From G020350405 sp964513655 (GTDB lineage Bacteria; Planctomycetota; Phycisphaerae; Sedimentisphaerales; Anaerobacaceae), in contig CAZENQ010000089.1 of assembly GCA_964513655.1 (NCBI GenBank), forward strand, positions 1 through 13,372: a stretch of 13,372 nucleotides of DNA. The letters are read 5' to 3'. Position 1 is the first letter of the stretch. Each line of letters opens with the position of its first letter. Both the position numbers and the translations under genes were made by a program. The notes beneath the pieces are model-generated. The model saw only the letters and a program-made list of their open reading frames with translations. It was not told the origin of the DNA and searched no databases. Below are positions 5,827 to 13,304 of the stretch, one piece after another.

Positions 5827-8343
5827 ATGTTTGAGCGTTTTACAGACCGAGCACGGAAGGTTATGGCACTGGGAAACCAGGAGGCCCAGCGGTTTAACCA
5901 CGAATATATAGGTACCGAGCATATCCTACTTGGTTTGGTCAAGGAAGGCAGCGGAGTAGGTGCTACGGTTCTAAAGAACCTGGAAGTGGATATAAAGAAG
6001 CTTCGGCTTGAAGTGGAGAAGCTTGTCAAGAGCGGCCCTGACATGGTTACAATGGGGAAACTCCCGCAGACGCCGCGAGCCAAGAAGGTTATTGAATATG
6101 CGATTGAAGAGGCCAGGGCGCTCAACCACAATTATGTTGGCACAGAACATATTTTGCTGGGTCTTCTGCGCGAGAGTGAGGGGATAGCGGCTCAGGTTCT
6201 TATGAATCTGGGCTTGAAGCTTGAGGAGGTGCGTCAGGAGGTTTTGAATCTGCTTGGAGCGGGCGTTGATGGCGGTCCTGTGGGTCTGGGTATGAAGATG
6301 GGGCCGGCGGTTGGTCGAAAGCCCAAGAGCAAGACACCTGCGCTGGACAGTTTTGGAAGAGACCTTACCCAGTTGGCGACTGACGGGGAGCTCGACCCAG
6401 TAATCGGCAGAAAGACCGAGATTGAGCGATTGGTACAGATACTGTGCAGACGCAGGAAAAACAATCCGGTTCTGTTAGGCGAAGCGGGCGTTGGAAAGAC
6501 AGCCATTGTAGAGGGTCTGAGCCAGCAGATAGTAAACAAGGAAGTGCCCGAGCTGCTCAAAGGCAAGCGAATCGTTGTGCTCGATTTGGCGATGATGGTA
6601 GCGGGCACGAAATACCGGGGACAATTTGAGGAGCGAATAAAGGCGGTCATCAACGAGGTCAGGAGGGCAAAGAACGTAGTGTTGTTTGTCGATGAACTGC
6701 ACACGCTCGTGGGGGCAGGAGGTGCTGAGGGGGCGATTGATGCATCAAATGTGTTAAAGCCAGCACTGGCGAGGGGGGAAGTGCAGTGTATCGGGGCGAC
6801 AACTTTAGATGAGTATAGGAAGCATATCGAGAAAGACGGGGCGCTCGAGAGACGGTTCCAGACGATAATTGTGGAGGCACCTTCAAAGGACGAGACTTTG
6901 GCGATTCTCAGGGGACTGCAGGACCGCTATGAGGCACACCACAGGGTTCGATTTACGGACGAGGCCCTTTACCAGGCGGTAGAGCTTTCGACGAGATATA
7001 TAACGGGCAGATGTCTGCCCGACAAGGCGATAGACGTGGTGGATGAATCCGGGGCGAGAGTTCGGCTTAAGAACATGACTCCGCCGCCGGACTTGACGGA
7101 AATAGAAGAGAAGATTGAGAAGCTGCAGAGGGAGAAAGATGAGGCGGTCAGAGGCGCTGACTATGAGCGGGCGGCGGCGTTGAGGGACGAGGCCCAACAG
7201 CTTTTGGACAGGAAGAATCAACTGCATAAAGAATGGTACGAGGAGAGTAAAGAGGCGACCGGGATGGTGGATGCCGAGATTATCGCGGAGGTCGTCAGCA
7301 AGATGACCGGTGTGCCGCTGACCAGACTGGAGAAGAAAGAGACGCAGCGGCTTCTGGAACTCGAAACCGAGCTGCACAAGCGGGTTGTTTCACAGGACGA
7401 AGCGTTAACGGCTGTGGCCAAAGCAGTGCGGCGCAGCAGAAGCGGTCTAAAAGACCCGAATCGTCCGATGGGCAGCTTTATATTCTTAGGTCCCAGCGGT
7501 GTTGGCAAGACGCTGCTTGCAAGGGCGTTGGCGGAGTTTATGTTCGGCGATGAGAACTCTCTGATACAGATAGACATGAGCGAATTTATGGAGAAGCATA
7601 ATGTGAGCCGCCTGGTTGGTGCCCCTCCGGGCTATGTGGGGTATGAGGAGGGCGGACAACTGACGGAAAGAATCAGGCGGCGGCCTTACGCTGTGTTGCT
7701 ATTGGATGAGATAGAAAAGGCGCATCCGGACGTTTATAATATGCTGCTTCAGATCATGGAGGAGGGCCGGTTGACAGACAGCTTCGGTCGAAACGTAGAT
7801 TTTAAGAATGTTGTTCTTATTATGACCAGCAATATTGGTGCGGAGCTGATTAAGAACCAATCCGGTTTTGGTTTTAGCAAGAAGAGTCCCGAGGCCAACT
7901 ATGAGAAGATGAAAGAGATGCTTCAGAAGGAGGTTGAGCACCACTTTAGGCCGGAGTTTTTGAACCGGGTTGATGATACGATAGTTTTCCAGTCGTTGAC
8001 GAGGGAAGATTTGCAGACGATCGTTGACTACGAGCTTGCGAAGGTCTTCAAGCGGCTGACCGAGCACGGCCTGAAGCTGGAGTTGACCGACCAAGCGAAG
8101 GAATTTCTTATCGACAAGGGTTACAATCCGGAGTTTGGTGCCAGGCCCTTACGAAGGGCGATTGAGCACTATATAGAGGACCCGATTTCGGAGACGATGC
8201 TGCGTGGGGAATTCAAGCACAAGAACCTGATAAAAATTGATATCCAGGATGAAGAGCACCTGAAGTTTGAGGGGTCGAAAGTGGAGGAGCCGAGCGGCGA
8301 AGAGGCTGAAGCGGTGACCCAGTCGAAAGAACAGGAAGATTAG
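5827..8343 (+). CDS. clpC: ATP-dependent Clp protease ATP-binding subunit ClpC
   Basis: This is an 838-residue AAA+ unfoldase that feeds substrates to ClpP in the cytoplasm; the length is usual for ClpC. Residues 1-145 hold two Clp-N repeats (each with the YIGTEHILLGL/YVGTEHILLGL motif). D1 has Walker A GEAGVGKT (218-225), Walker B VVLFVDELH (284-292) and ALERRF (339-344). A UVR-type middle segment (about 430-460, EKDEAVRGADYERAAALRDE) replaces the long ClpB M-domain, which identifies ClpC. D2 has Walker A GPSGVGKT (555-562) and Walker B AVLLLDEIEK (622-631). The FGF-containing loop (about 680-684) sits where ClpC/ClpA proteins carry the hydrophobic ClpP-docking tripeptide. The C-terminal tail is acidic. 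The start has a GGGGT ribosome-binding site and the N-terminus MFERFTDRARKVM matches the family exactly. No ctsR, mcsA or mcsB is adjacent, so it appears monocistronic. Confidence 0.97.
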   Translation: MFERFTDRARKVMALGNQEAQRFNHEYIGTEHILLGLVKEGSGVGATVLKNLEVDIKKLRLEVEKLVKSGPDMVTMGKLPQTPRAKKVIEYAIEEARALNHNYVGTEHILLGLLRESEGIAAQVLMNLGLKLEEVRQEVLNLLGAGVDGGPVGLGMKMGPAVGRKPKSKTPALDSFGRDLTQLATDGELDPVIGRKTEIERLVQILCRRRKNNPVLLGEAGVGKTAIVEGLSQQIVNKEVPELLKGKRIVVLDLAMMVAGTKYRGQFEERIKAVINEVRRAKNVVLFVDELHTLVGAGGAEGAIDASNVLKPALARGEVQCIGATTLDEYRKHIEKDGALERRFQTIIVEAPSKDETLAILRGLQDRYEAHHRVRFTDEALYQAVELSTRYITGRCLPDKAIDVVDESGARVRLKNMTPPPDLTEIEEKIEKLQREKDEAVRGADYERAAALRDEAQQLLDRKNQLHKEWYEESKEATGMVDAEIIAEVVSKMTGVPLTRLEKKETQRLLELETELHKRVVSQDEALTAVAKAVRRSRSGLKDPNRPMGSFIFLGPSGVGKTLLARALAEFMFGDENSLIQIDMSEFMEKHNVSRLVGAPPGYVGYEEGGQLTERIRRRPYAVLLLDEIEKAHPDVYNMLLQIMEEGRLTDSFGRNVDFKNVVLIMTSNIGAELIKNQSGFGFSKKSPEANYEKMKEMLQKEVEHHFRPEFLNRVDDTIVFQSLTREDLQTIVDYELAKVFKRLTEHGLKLELTDQAKEFLIDKGYNPEFGARPLRRAIEHYIEDPISETMLRGEFKHKNLIKIDIQDEEHLKFEGSKVEEPSGEEAEAVTQSKEQED

Positions 8344-8405
8344 ACCTGCCTATCGCATATCACTGTAAATCTGGTGTGTTCTGCAGCCAGAAAGGTGGGG
8401 TGCAG

Positions 8406-8855
8406 TTACTTCTGAGTCAGTTCTTTTTCGATTTGGCTTTGCTGTTGTGCCAAGAGCGTCTCGAACTGTTGCTTTTCCATCCACTCTATGGTGCCGTTGA
8501 GTCTTAATACGATAAAACCTTTGCCGAAGAGGAGGGAGTGATAGTTTTTTTCGGTGTACGCTAAGATCTCATCCGGAGTGGATTCAAAGTCAATCCATCG
8601 GGCCCTGTACTGGAGACTGCCGAGTCGGACGTGTCCTTCCAAGTTCTCCCTGATCCTATCGACATAGGATTCAGGCGGTGCTGAGCCGTGGTCTTTTCGG
8701 TATTGCAGGACTATTTTTCCGAGTTGCTGCATTGCCCTGGTTGCCTCGGAGCGGTTAATCCAATCCTTAAAGTTAATCATTGCAACCACCGCTATGGCCG
8801 TGGCCACTATTACGGCTGTAAAGTCTATTAGTATGGTTTTTTGCCGTTTGTTCAT
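8406..8855 (-). CDS. Small membrane-anchored hypothetical protein, pseudopilin-like topology
   Basis: The product is 149 residues. A short basic N-terminus (MNKRQKT) is followed by one hydrophobic segment at about residues 8-28 (ILIDFTAVIVATAIAVVAMI), then a soluble domain with an initial charged helix (RSEATRAMQQLGKIVLQYRKDHG). This order resembles type II secretion/type IV pseudopilins, in which a TM helix continues into a long helix, but the class III prepilin cleavage motif (G-F-T-x-x-E) is absent, so it is not a standard pilin. The gene begins 36 bases after the RNase HI-PurN stop in the same direction and is probably the last gene of that unit. No clear Shine-Dalgarno is visible. Its 3' end faces clpC across about 62 bases. 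Function is unknown. Confidence 0.7.
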   Translation of the reverse strand: MNKRQKTILIDFTAVIVATAIAVVAMINFKDWINRSEATRAMQQLGKIVLQYRKDHGSAPPESYVDRIRENLEGHVRLGSLQYRARWIDFESTPDEILAYTEKNYHSLLFGKGFIVLRLNGTIEWMEKQQFETLLAQQQSQIEKELTQK

Positions 8856-8891
8856 ATATCGTACTTCGTTACAGGTGGTCCGGTTTTCGAT

Positions 8892-9959
8892 TCACGATTT
8901 TATTTTTGCCTTGTTGCCTTGAAATATTATTTTTCCTTCAGCGAAGAGTTTTATGGCTTGTGGATACGCGATGCATTCCTGCTCGAAGACTCTGGCGGCG
9001 AGGGTATCGGGGTTGTCGTCATCCTTGACTTGGCAGGATCTTTGAACGATTATTGGTCCTTTGTCATATTCGTTAGTGCAGAAGTGAACGGTGCAGCCGC
9101 TTACTTTGCACCCTGTGGCGAGGACCGCCTCATGGACGTGATGTCCCCACATGCCTTTGCCACCGAAGCTTGGCAGCAGGGCCGGGTGTATGTTCATCAC
9201 GCGGTTTTGGTATTGAGGGGGTATGTTCCAGAGGCAGAGCCAGCCGCCCTGCACGACGAGGTCAACGTTTGCGGCGAGGAGCTCTTCTTCAATGCGTTTG
9301 CTAAAGTCGTTGATGTCGGGGTGGTCTTTTTTGCGGATTATTTTCACGTCGAGTTCCGCGTTTCTTGCTTTTTCTACGCCGGCGACGGTCGAGCGTGAGC
9401 TTATTACGACGGCTACTTGAGCATTTAGCCAACCCTGATTGATATATTCGAGGATGTTCATAAGAGTAGTGCCGCCGCCGCTGATCAATACTCCGAGCCG
9501 GATTGGTTGTTTATTGGTCTGGGCCACTGAATTCACTTGAACGTCTTTTCCAAGATTCAGCGCTTTGTTTACGAGACTGTCGGCTTGTTGGTTTTTGTCT
9601 CTGGTGACGTGTTGCACTTTCCAGTTTTGGAAGTGGTCGAGCAGGTCGAATGTTTGGCGGAATAGGGGTCTTATTTGCTCACTTTTTACTTTGTACTGGC
9701 CGTTGATTTGTTTAACGAGCAGTTCGCTGTCACTGAAAAGCTTAATTTGTCTGGCGCCAATTTGTTTTGCGGCTTCAAGAGCCTTTACGACTGCGGTGTA
9801 TTCGGCTATGTTGTTGGTGGTTCGGCCGAGAAACATCGCTTTGGCCTGTAGTTGAGTTCCACCGGGTTCGGCTAAGATGAATCCTGCGGCTGCCGGTCCC
9901 GGGTTTCCTCTGCTGGCGCCGTCAGTATAAGCGATGATTTGCTCTATTTGTTTTGACAA
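8892..9959 (-). CDS. rnhA-purN: Fusion: RNase HI + phosphoribosylglycinamide formyltransferase (PurN)
   Basis: This is one uninterrupted 355-residue frame. Residues 1-135 are RNase HI of the Bacillus/archaeal type: YTDGASRGNPGP (11-22), NNIAEY (49-54), LFSDSELLVKQ (74-84), RDKNQQADSL (120-129). The acidic quartet Asp13, Glu53, Asp77 and Asp127 is complete, so RNA:DNA hybrid cleavage is expected. Residues about 136-151 are a linker. Residues 152-345 are PurN, which formylates GAR with 10-formyl-THF in purine synthesis: GVLISGGGTTL (156-166), MNIHPALLP (255-263), VHFCTNEYDKGP (291-302). Asn256, His258 and Asp299 align with the catalytic Asn106/His108/Asp144 of E. coli PurN. The phosphate loop reads SGGGTTL instead of the usual SGxGSNL. 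The start is TTG 9959, set by AAGGAG eight bases upstream. It follows the zinc-ribbon gene by 81 bases. Confidence 0.92.
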   Translation of the reverse strand: MSKQIEQIIAYTDGASRGNPGPAAAGFILAEPGGTQLQAKAMFLGRTTNNIAEYTAVVKALEAAKQIGARQIKLFSDSELLVKQINGQYKVKSEQIRPLFRQTFDLLDHFQNWKVQHVTRDKNQQADSLVNKALNLGKDVQVNSVAQTNKQPIRLGVLISGGGTTLMNILEYINQGWLNAQVAVVISSRSTVAGVEKARNAELDVKIIRKKDHPDINDFSKRIEEELLAANVDLVVQGGWLCLWNIPPQYQNRVMNIHPALLPSFGGKGMWGHHVHEAVLATGCKVSGCTVHFCTNEYDKGPIIVQRSCQVKDDDNPDTLAARVFEQECIAYPQAIKLFAEGKIIFQGNKAKIKS

Positions 9960-10040
9960 CGTGTCAACTCCTTAAAAGCCATAGAAAAACAAGGCACAAA
10001 TGTCCCCGTGTTCTGGAGCTTTTTTTCGTTTTTGATTCGG

Positions 10041-10775
10041 CTAGTTTCTTGAATCCCCAAGCACAAGTATACGCGTGCAAGTTGGGCAGCGGATTATATC
10101 ATCCTTACTGAGGAGCATATTGACGGACTCGGCGATTACACCCATGAAACAGCCTCCACAGCTATAGGCCTCTGTTTTGCCCTCCTGTTTGTTAACCACT
10201 GCCAGCGCTTCACCGTCATAGGTTTCTGCAACGCGTTTGAAAACTTCCAACGGTTCGGCTGGTATAGTCTTTGCTTGTTTGTCCCATTCAGCCTGGATTT
10301 CTTTAATTTCAGCCTCATATTTGGTCGCGAGGGTGTCGGTTTCTTTTCGAGTTTTCTCAAGCTTTTGTTTTTGCTCGTCTATTTGTTGCTGGAGGCTTTG
10401 GCACTCGGCTTCGTCGGCCTCAATATCTTTCAACAGTTCCAGGATTTGGGTCTCGATTTTGGAATTGTCAGCCTTGGTTGTATTAAGTTGTGTGAGGACC
10501 GAGGCATATTCTTTATTTGTTTTTGCGGTGTTGAGGTAAGCTCTTAACTTGGCTATTTCTTCATCTTTGGTCTTGAGTTCCAGTTCCAGGCGGTCGGACT
10601 GCACCTTGGTCAGTTGAATCTCTTCCTGTTTGGCTTCCAGGGCGTTTTGGAAGCTTCTGACTTGATTTTCCTGAATGATTACATTTCTTCTACATCTTGC
10701 AAGTTTTGCCTTGGCGGCCCGTAGTCGATTTTCAACACTTTGAAGTTTCGTCAACCCATTCAATACAGGTCCCAT
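10041..10775 (-). CDS. Coiled-coil protein with C4 zinc ribbon (DUF164/CT398-like)
   Basis: The product is 244 residues. Residues about 8-170 form a long charged helical hairpin (for example KLRAYLNTAKTNKEYASVLTQ at its centre, a conserved-looking 'KTNKEY' turn). The C-terminus has a zinc ribbon with Cys206-x-x-Cys209 (YSCGGCFMGV) and Cys230-x-x-Cys233 (IRCPTCTRIL). This is the architecture of the DUF164/zf-RING_7 family, including Chlamydia CT398 and mycobacterial Rv2229c, proposed to bind nucleic acid or other partners; the biochemical role is not settled. The start is firm: AAGGAG lies six to seven bases before ATG. It is the first gene of a leftward unit with RNase HI-PurN, which matches the usual neighbourhood of this family next to RNase HI. 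Confidence 0.85.
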   Translation of the reverse strand: MGPVLNGLTKLQSVENRLRAAKAKLARCRRNVIIQENQVRSFQNALEAKQEEIQLTKVQSDRLELELKTKDEEIAKLRAYLNTAKTNKEYASVLTQLNTTKADNSKIETQILELLKDIEADEAECQSLQQQIDEQKQKLEKTRKETDTLATKYEAEIKEIQAEWDKQAKTIPAEPLEVFKRVAETYDGEALAVVNKQEGKTEAYSCGGCFMGVIAESVNMLLSKDDIIRCPTCTRILVLGDSRN

Positions 10776-10815
10776 TTATGCTCCTTCGTGCCGGGTCTGA
10801 GTTTTTGAACCATTC

Positions 10816-10844
10816 ATTATGTCGGTTTCTATTTGGGTCCGCAA
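10816..10844 (-). promoter_or_regulatory. Candidate sigma-70 promoter of the zinc-ribbon/RNase HI-PurN unit
   Basis: On the reverse strand TTGCGG (10844-10839) is separated by exactly 17 bases from CATAAT (10821-10816). The predicted start near 10809 leaves a leader of about 34 bases containing AAGGAG. The -35 box is a partial match, so this is a reasonable but unproven call. Confidence 0.4.
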
Positions 10845-10881
10845 TAAAAATTTCTGTTTTTTCTTTTGTTGTGTTGGATTG

Positions 10882-10887
10882 TATAAT
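10882..10887 (+). promoter_or_regulatory. -10 box just upstream of the M20 hydrolase start
   Basis: A perfect TATAAT ends only nine bases before the ATG at 10897, and no recognisable -35 hexamer lies 16-18 bases upstream (the region is T-rich). If used, transcription would start at or within a few bases of the start codon, giving a leaderless message. This fits the absence of a Shine-Dalgarno. Confidence 0.35.
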
Positions 10888-10896
10888 TGCGGTTCT

Positions 10897-12012
10897 ATGA
10901 AAGAACTGTTGAGGGAACTGATTGGAGCTGAGACGACCGCTGAGAGGGGTGAATTGGCGGCGGCGGAGATAATTTCGGCCAAGCTTGGCCGGTCGGGGAT
11001 AGAATGTCGAGTAGATAGCTGGGGCCAAAACAGGGCGAATCTCGTCGCTCGGATAGGGTCGGGCGGGCGCAGAGGCGCCCTTCTGTTCGCCTGTCATCTT
11101 GATATTGTCGGGCCCGGTGAGGCGAAGTGGGAACATCCGCCGTTTTCGGCGGCCGAGAGTGGCGGCAGGATTTATGGTCGTGGGTCGGCGGATATGAAGG
11201 GAGGAATCGCTGCTGTTGTTACGGCCATCAGACAGATTGTGGAGTCAGGCGTAAAGTTGGCGGGTGATATTATTCTTTTAGGTGCTGCGGGCGAAGAGAC
11301 TGACAGCTGCGGGGCGAAGAGGTTTGTCAGCAGGGTGCGTGGAGATTTGCCGGATATTACAGGCGTGGTTTTGCCTGAGCCGACCGCTTTTGAAGTTGTT
11401 ACGGCCCATCGCGGGATGTTGTGGCTTGATGTTAAGACGTTCGGCAGGGCGGCCCACGGCTCGACGCCGGAGCTGGGGGTAAATGCGATAGGTTCGATGA
11501 GGGATTTATTGGGCGAATTGGAGAGTTATAAAATCAGGGTGGAGCCACATAAGCTGTTAGGCAAGTGTTCGATGAGCGTCAATACGATTGTCGGGGGCAA
11601 AGAGATTAATGTTATTCCGGATAAGTGTGAAATCGGGATAGACATTCGCACACTGCCGGGGCAAAATCAGCAAGCTATTATTGATGATTTCCAAAGAATC
11701 TTTGCGAGATTAAAGCAAAAGAACGCCGAATTTCAGGCTTCGGTTTCCATTGTGCGGGAGGTAGGGGCATTGGAAACTGATCCGGATTGTGATTTTGTCA
11801 GGGAGTTTTGCTCTGCTATAGGGGCTAAGCAGACGAAGGCAGTGGGATTTACGACGGATGGGCCGCATTTGGTTTCTTTGGGCGCTCCGGTGGTGGTTTT
11901 CGGGCCGGGCGAGCCGGAGGTTTGTCATAAGCCGGATGAATATATTAAAATCGCTGACGTAGAAAGAGCGGTTGAGTATTATAAAAACATCATTTTGAGA
12001 TTCCTGTCCTGA
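10897..12012 (+). CDS. M20-family metallohydrolase (ArgE/DapE/ACY1/CPG2 type)
   Basis: The product is 371 residues. The frame is open from 10819, but ATG 10897 (MKELLRELIGAETT) matches the family N-terminus, and the upstream extension is low-complexity F/C-rich. Cytosolic M20 enzymes use two zinc ions to hydrolyse N-acyl or peptide amide bonds. Visible ligands are His67 in FACHLDIVGPG with Asp69 beside it, Asp99 in GRGSADMKGG, the GEE pair Glu133/Glu134, Glu161 in LPEPT and His344 in VCHKPDEY. The small dimerisation domain spans about 168-280 and includes GRAAHGSTPELGVNAI. The exact substrate (acetylornithine, succinyl-DAP or other acylated amino acids) cannot be decided from sequence; no arg or dap genes are nearby. 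The gene is divergent from the zinc-ribbon gene and has no Shine-Dalgarno. Confidence 0.88.
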   Translation: MKELLRELIGAETTAERGELAAAEIISAKLGRSGIECRVDSWGQNRANLVARIGSGGRRGALLFACHLDIVGPGEAKWEHPPFSAAESGGRIYGRGSADMKGGIAAVVTAIRQIVESGVKLAGDIILLGAAGEETDSCGAKRFVSRVRGDLPDITGVVLPEPTAFEVVTAHRGMLWLDVKTFGRAAHGSTPELGVNAIGSMRDLLGELESYKIRVEPHKLLGKCSMSVNTIVGGKEINVIPDKCEIGIDIRTLPGQNQQAIIDDFQRIFARLKQKNAEFQASVSIVREVGALETDPDCDFVREFCSAIGAKQTKAVGFTTDGPHLVSLGAPVVVFGPGEPEVCHKPDEYIKIADVERAVEYYKNIILRFLS

Positions 12013-12097
12013 TTGTCTTTGGCGTTGTGTTAAGCAGGTGGCTTGTGTCATTAGGGGTTTAGGAATGAGTTGATATGGAGCAATGTGAACCATAAGT

Positions 12098-12625
12098 ATG
12101 AGCACGAAACTGATAACATATTACCTTGAAATGAAAAGTCCGAGTAAAGTTCGTTGTTTGCAGATTGTCAATCCGGAAATTGAAGTAAGGCAGGTTGTAA
12201 CTACCTCGCCGGAACTGAACAGGTTTTTCTACATCACAGTCGGCAAGGACTGGTACTGGACAGAGCGCTTGAGGTGGAGCGAAGAGCAGTGGCTCGAATA
12301 CGCCAACCGCCCTGAGTTAGAGACCTGGGTCGGCTATGTGTCGGGGCAGCAAGCGGGCTACTTCGAATTAGAGATGCAGCCGGGGGCGAATGTGGAGATC
12401 GCCTATTTAGGTCTGCTGCCGGAGTTCATCGGTAAAGGGATAGGCCGGCAGCTATTGACGGCTGCCATTGAACGAGCATGGCAGATGGGTGCGAAACGCG
12501 TATGGGTCCACACCAATACACGTGACCACCCCAATGCACTCGGCAACTATCAGGCAAGGGGCTTTCGAATCTTCAAAGAAGAGGAGAAGTACATAGATTT
12601 ACCTAATAAGAAAGCTGGGGTATAG
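12098..12625 (+). CDS. GNAT-family N-acetyltransferase
   Basis: The product is 175 residues. The acetyl-CoA binding motif A is clear: IAYLGLLPEFIGKGIGRQLL (residues 101-120), with the R/Q-x-x-G-x-G/A element as FIGKGIG, followed by the helix AIERAWQMGAKRV and motif B-like HTNTRDHPNALGNYQARGFRIF (139-160, the NAxxxYxxxGF signature). The N-terminal YYLEMKSPSKVR and the preceding in-frame stop at 12086-12088 fix the start at 12098, although no good Shine-Dalgarno is visible (GGAG at 12077-12080 is too far away). The acyl acceptor is unknown; N-terminal protein acetylation or small-molecule modification are both possible. It is separated from the M20 gene by 85 bases and could be cotranscribed with it. 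Confidence 0.85.
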   Translation: MSTKLITYYLEMKSPSKVRCLQIVNPEIEVRQVVTTSPELNRFFYITVGKDWYWTERLRWSEEQWLEYANRPELETWVGYVSGQQAGYFELEMQPGANVEIAYLGLLPEFIGKGIGRQLLTAAIERAWQMGAKRVWVHTNTRDHPNALGNYQARGFRIFKEEEKYIDLPNKKAGV

Positions 12626-12927
12626 CGCGGGGAAGGTAAATTGGTCCGTCTGGAAGACGCCGGGGACGGGCAAGCCCGCCACAATGACGGCGGGTAAGAT
12701 TGGTTTTGTTTTGGCCGGGTTTGCCAGGTTGTTCATTTCGTAATTCCTTGTTAAGCCTAAGTTTATGTTCATTTTTGCCTTTCGAAAATTGGTTTTGTTT
12801 TGCATTTTTTGGTTAGCCACAAAGCTTTTTTTTTGCCACAGAGGCAAACTTTAGTTTGCATTGGATCAAGCTGGAGTAGTGCACAGAGGGGCAACTGGGG
12901 TGGCCGGGTCTTCGATATTGAGTTTTC
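12626..12927. other. Intergenic region with hairpin, duplicated 15-mer and palindrome
   Basis: No gene is supported. The 15-mer ATTGGTTTTGTTTTG occurs at 12699-12713 and again at 12788-12802. A perfect palindrome GCAAACT-TT-AGTTTGC lies at 12844-12859. Reverse-strand conceptual translation gives short KTKPI/KTNF-type peptides (AKTKPILPA, NKTNFRKAKMN) that look like products of an intergenic repeat rather than a gene. Confidence 0.5.
12675..12694 (+). terminator. GC-rich hairpin after the GNAT gene, possible terminator
   Basis: CCCGCC (12675-12680) and GGCGGG (12689-12694) form a perfect six-pair stem with an eight-base loop about 50 bases after the acetyltransferase stop. The T-rich stretch begins about six bases beyond the stem (GATTGGTTTTGTTTT), later than in a canonical intrinsic terminator, so activity is uncertain. 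Confidence 0.3.
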
Positions 12928-12930
12928 AAA

Positions 12931-13143
12931 TGGCGGGCGGACAGAGGGTCCGCTCATTGTTAAAGGGGCTTGCGCGTTTGGTGCGAAAAGACCATCGATG
13001 CTCGATGCCCGATACTCGTAACTCGTTGTCAGCAAAACAGTAAAGAATTTAAAAAAAATCGGCGAGAGCGCTCAAAGCACATGCAGATATGATTGAAAAT
13101 TTGTTTTGAGCGGCCCTCATGGGCATCTGCCGGGTTACGCGCA
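12931..13143 (+). repeat. Dispersed intergenic repeat, copy B
   Basis: This matches copy A in the same order and orientation: the hairpin GCGGAC (12937-12942)/GTCCGC (12948-12953), GGGGCTTGCGCGTTTG (12965-12980), the A-rich AATCGG stretch, the inverted pair CGCTCAAA (13069-13076)/TTTGAGCG (13105-13112), then GGGCATCTGCCG and TTACGCGC. It lacks the 64-base insert of copy A, and between the blocks it has a heptanucleotide array absent from A. The similarity stops near 13143, without the GGTCCTCGAAGTACT tail. Confidence 0.7.
12996..13030 (+). repeat. Degenerate heptanucleotide tandem array
   Basis: Five consecutive 7-base units start with CG: CGATGCT, CGATGCC, CGATACT, CGTAACT, CGTTGTC. The first three differ by one or two positions and the last two drift further. 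The array lies inside copy B of the dispersed repeat, in a non-coding context. Confidence 0.55.
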
Positions 13144-13304
13144 TCTTCAATTTTGGGCGAAAAATGGGGGTGGGTGGTGTTGGAAAAGTGTTTTAAAGTG
13201 TGAAAAATTGCAAAAAGTGAATAGAAATTTACAAAAGAGTGTGGAATGGCGCTGGAAGAAGTGTGAAGAATTGGGAGAACTTGTGAATTCTTACAAAAAA
13301 ATCT
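13144..13304. other. AT-rich spacer between repeat copies B and C
   Basis: This stretch is dominated by purine-rich GTGTGAA/GTGTGGAA-like words (for example GTGTGAAAAATTG and GTGTGAAGAATTG) and holds no supported gene, hairpin or promoter. Confidence 0.4.

Noticed and set aside
5628..6131. Leftward 167-residue frame across the clpC start
   Set aside because: Antisense shadow of clpC; Ser/Thr-rich composition and overlap with a certain gene and its promoter.
8841..9398. Rightward 185-residue frame opposite the fusion gene
   Set aside because: Antisense to the PurN half, which has clear catalytic motifs; the frame is open because of codon bias.
9960..10040. Intrinsic terminator between the zinc-ribbon and fusion genes
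   Set aside because: No stem followed by a T-run on the reverse strand was found, so cotranscription remains the simpler reading.
12996..13030. CRISPR array
   Set aside because: Units are contiguous 7-mers without spacers, so this is a simple tandem repeat.
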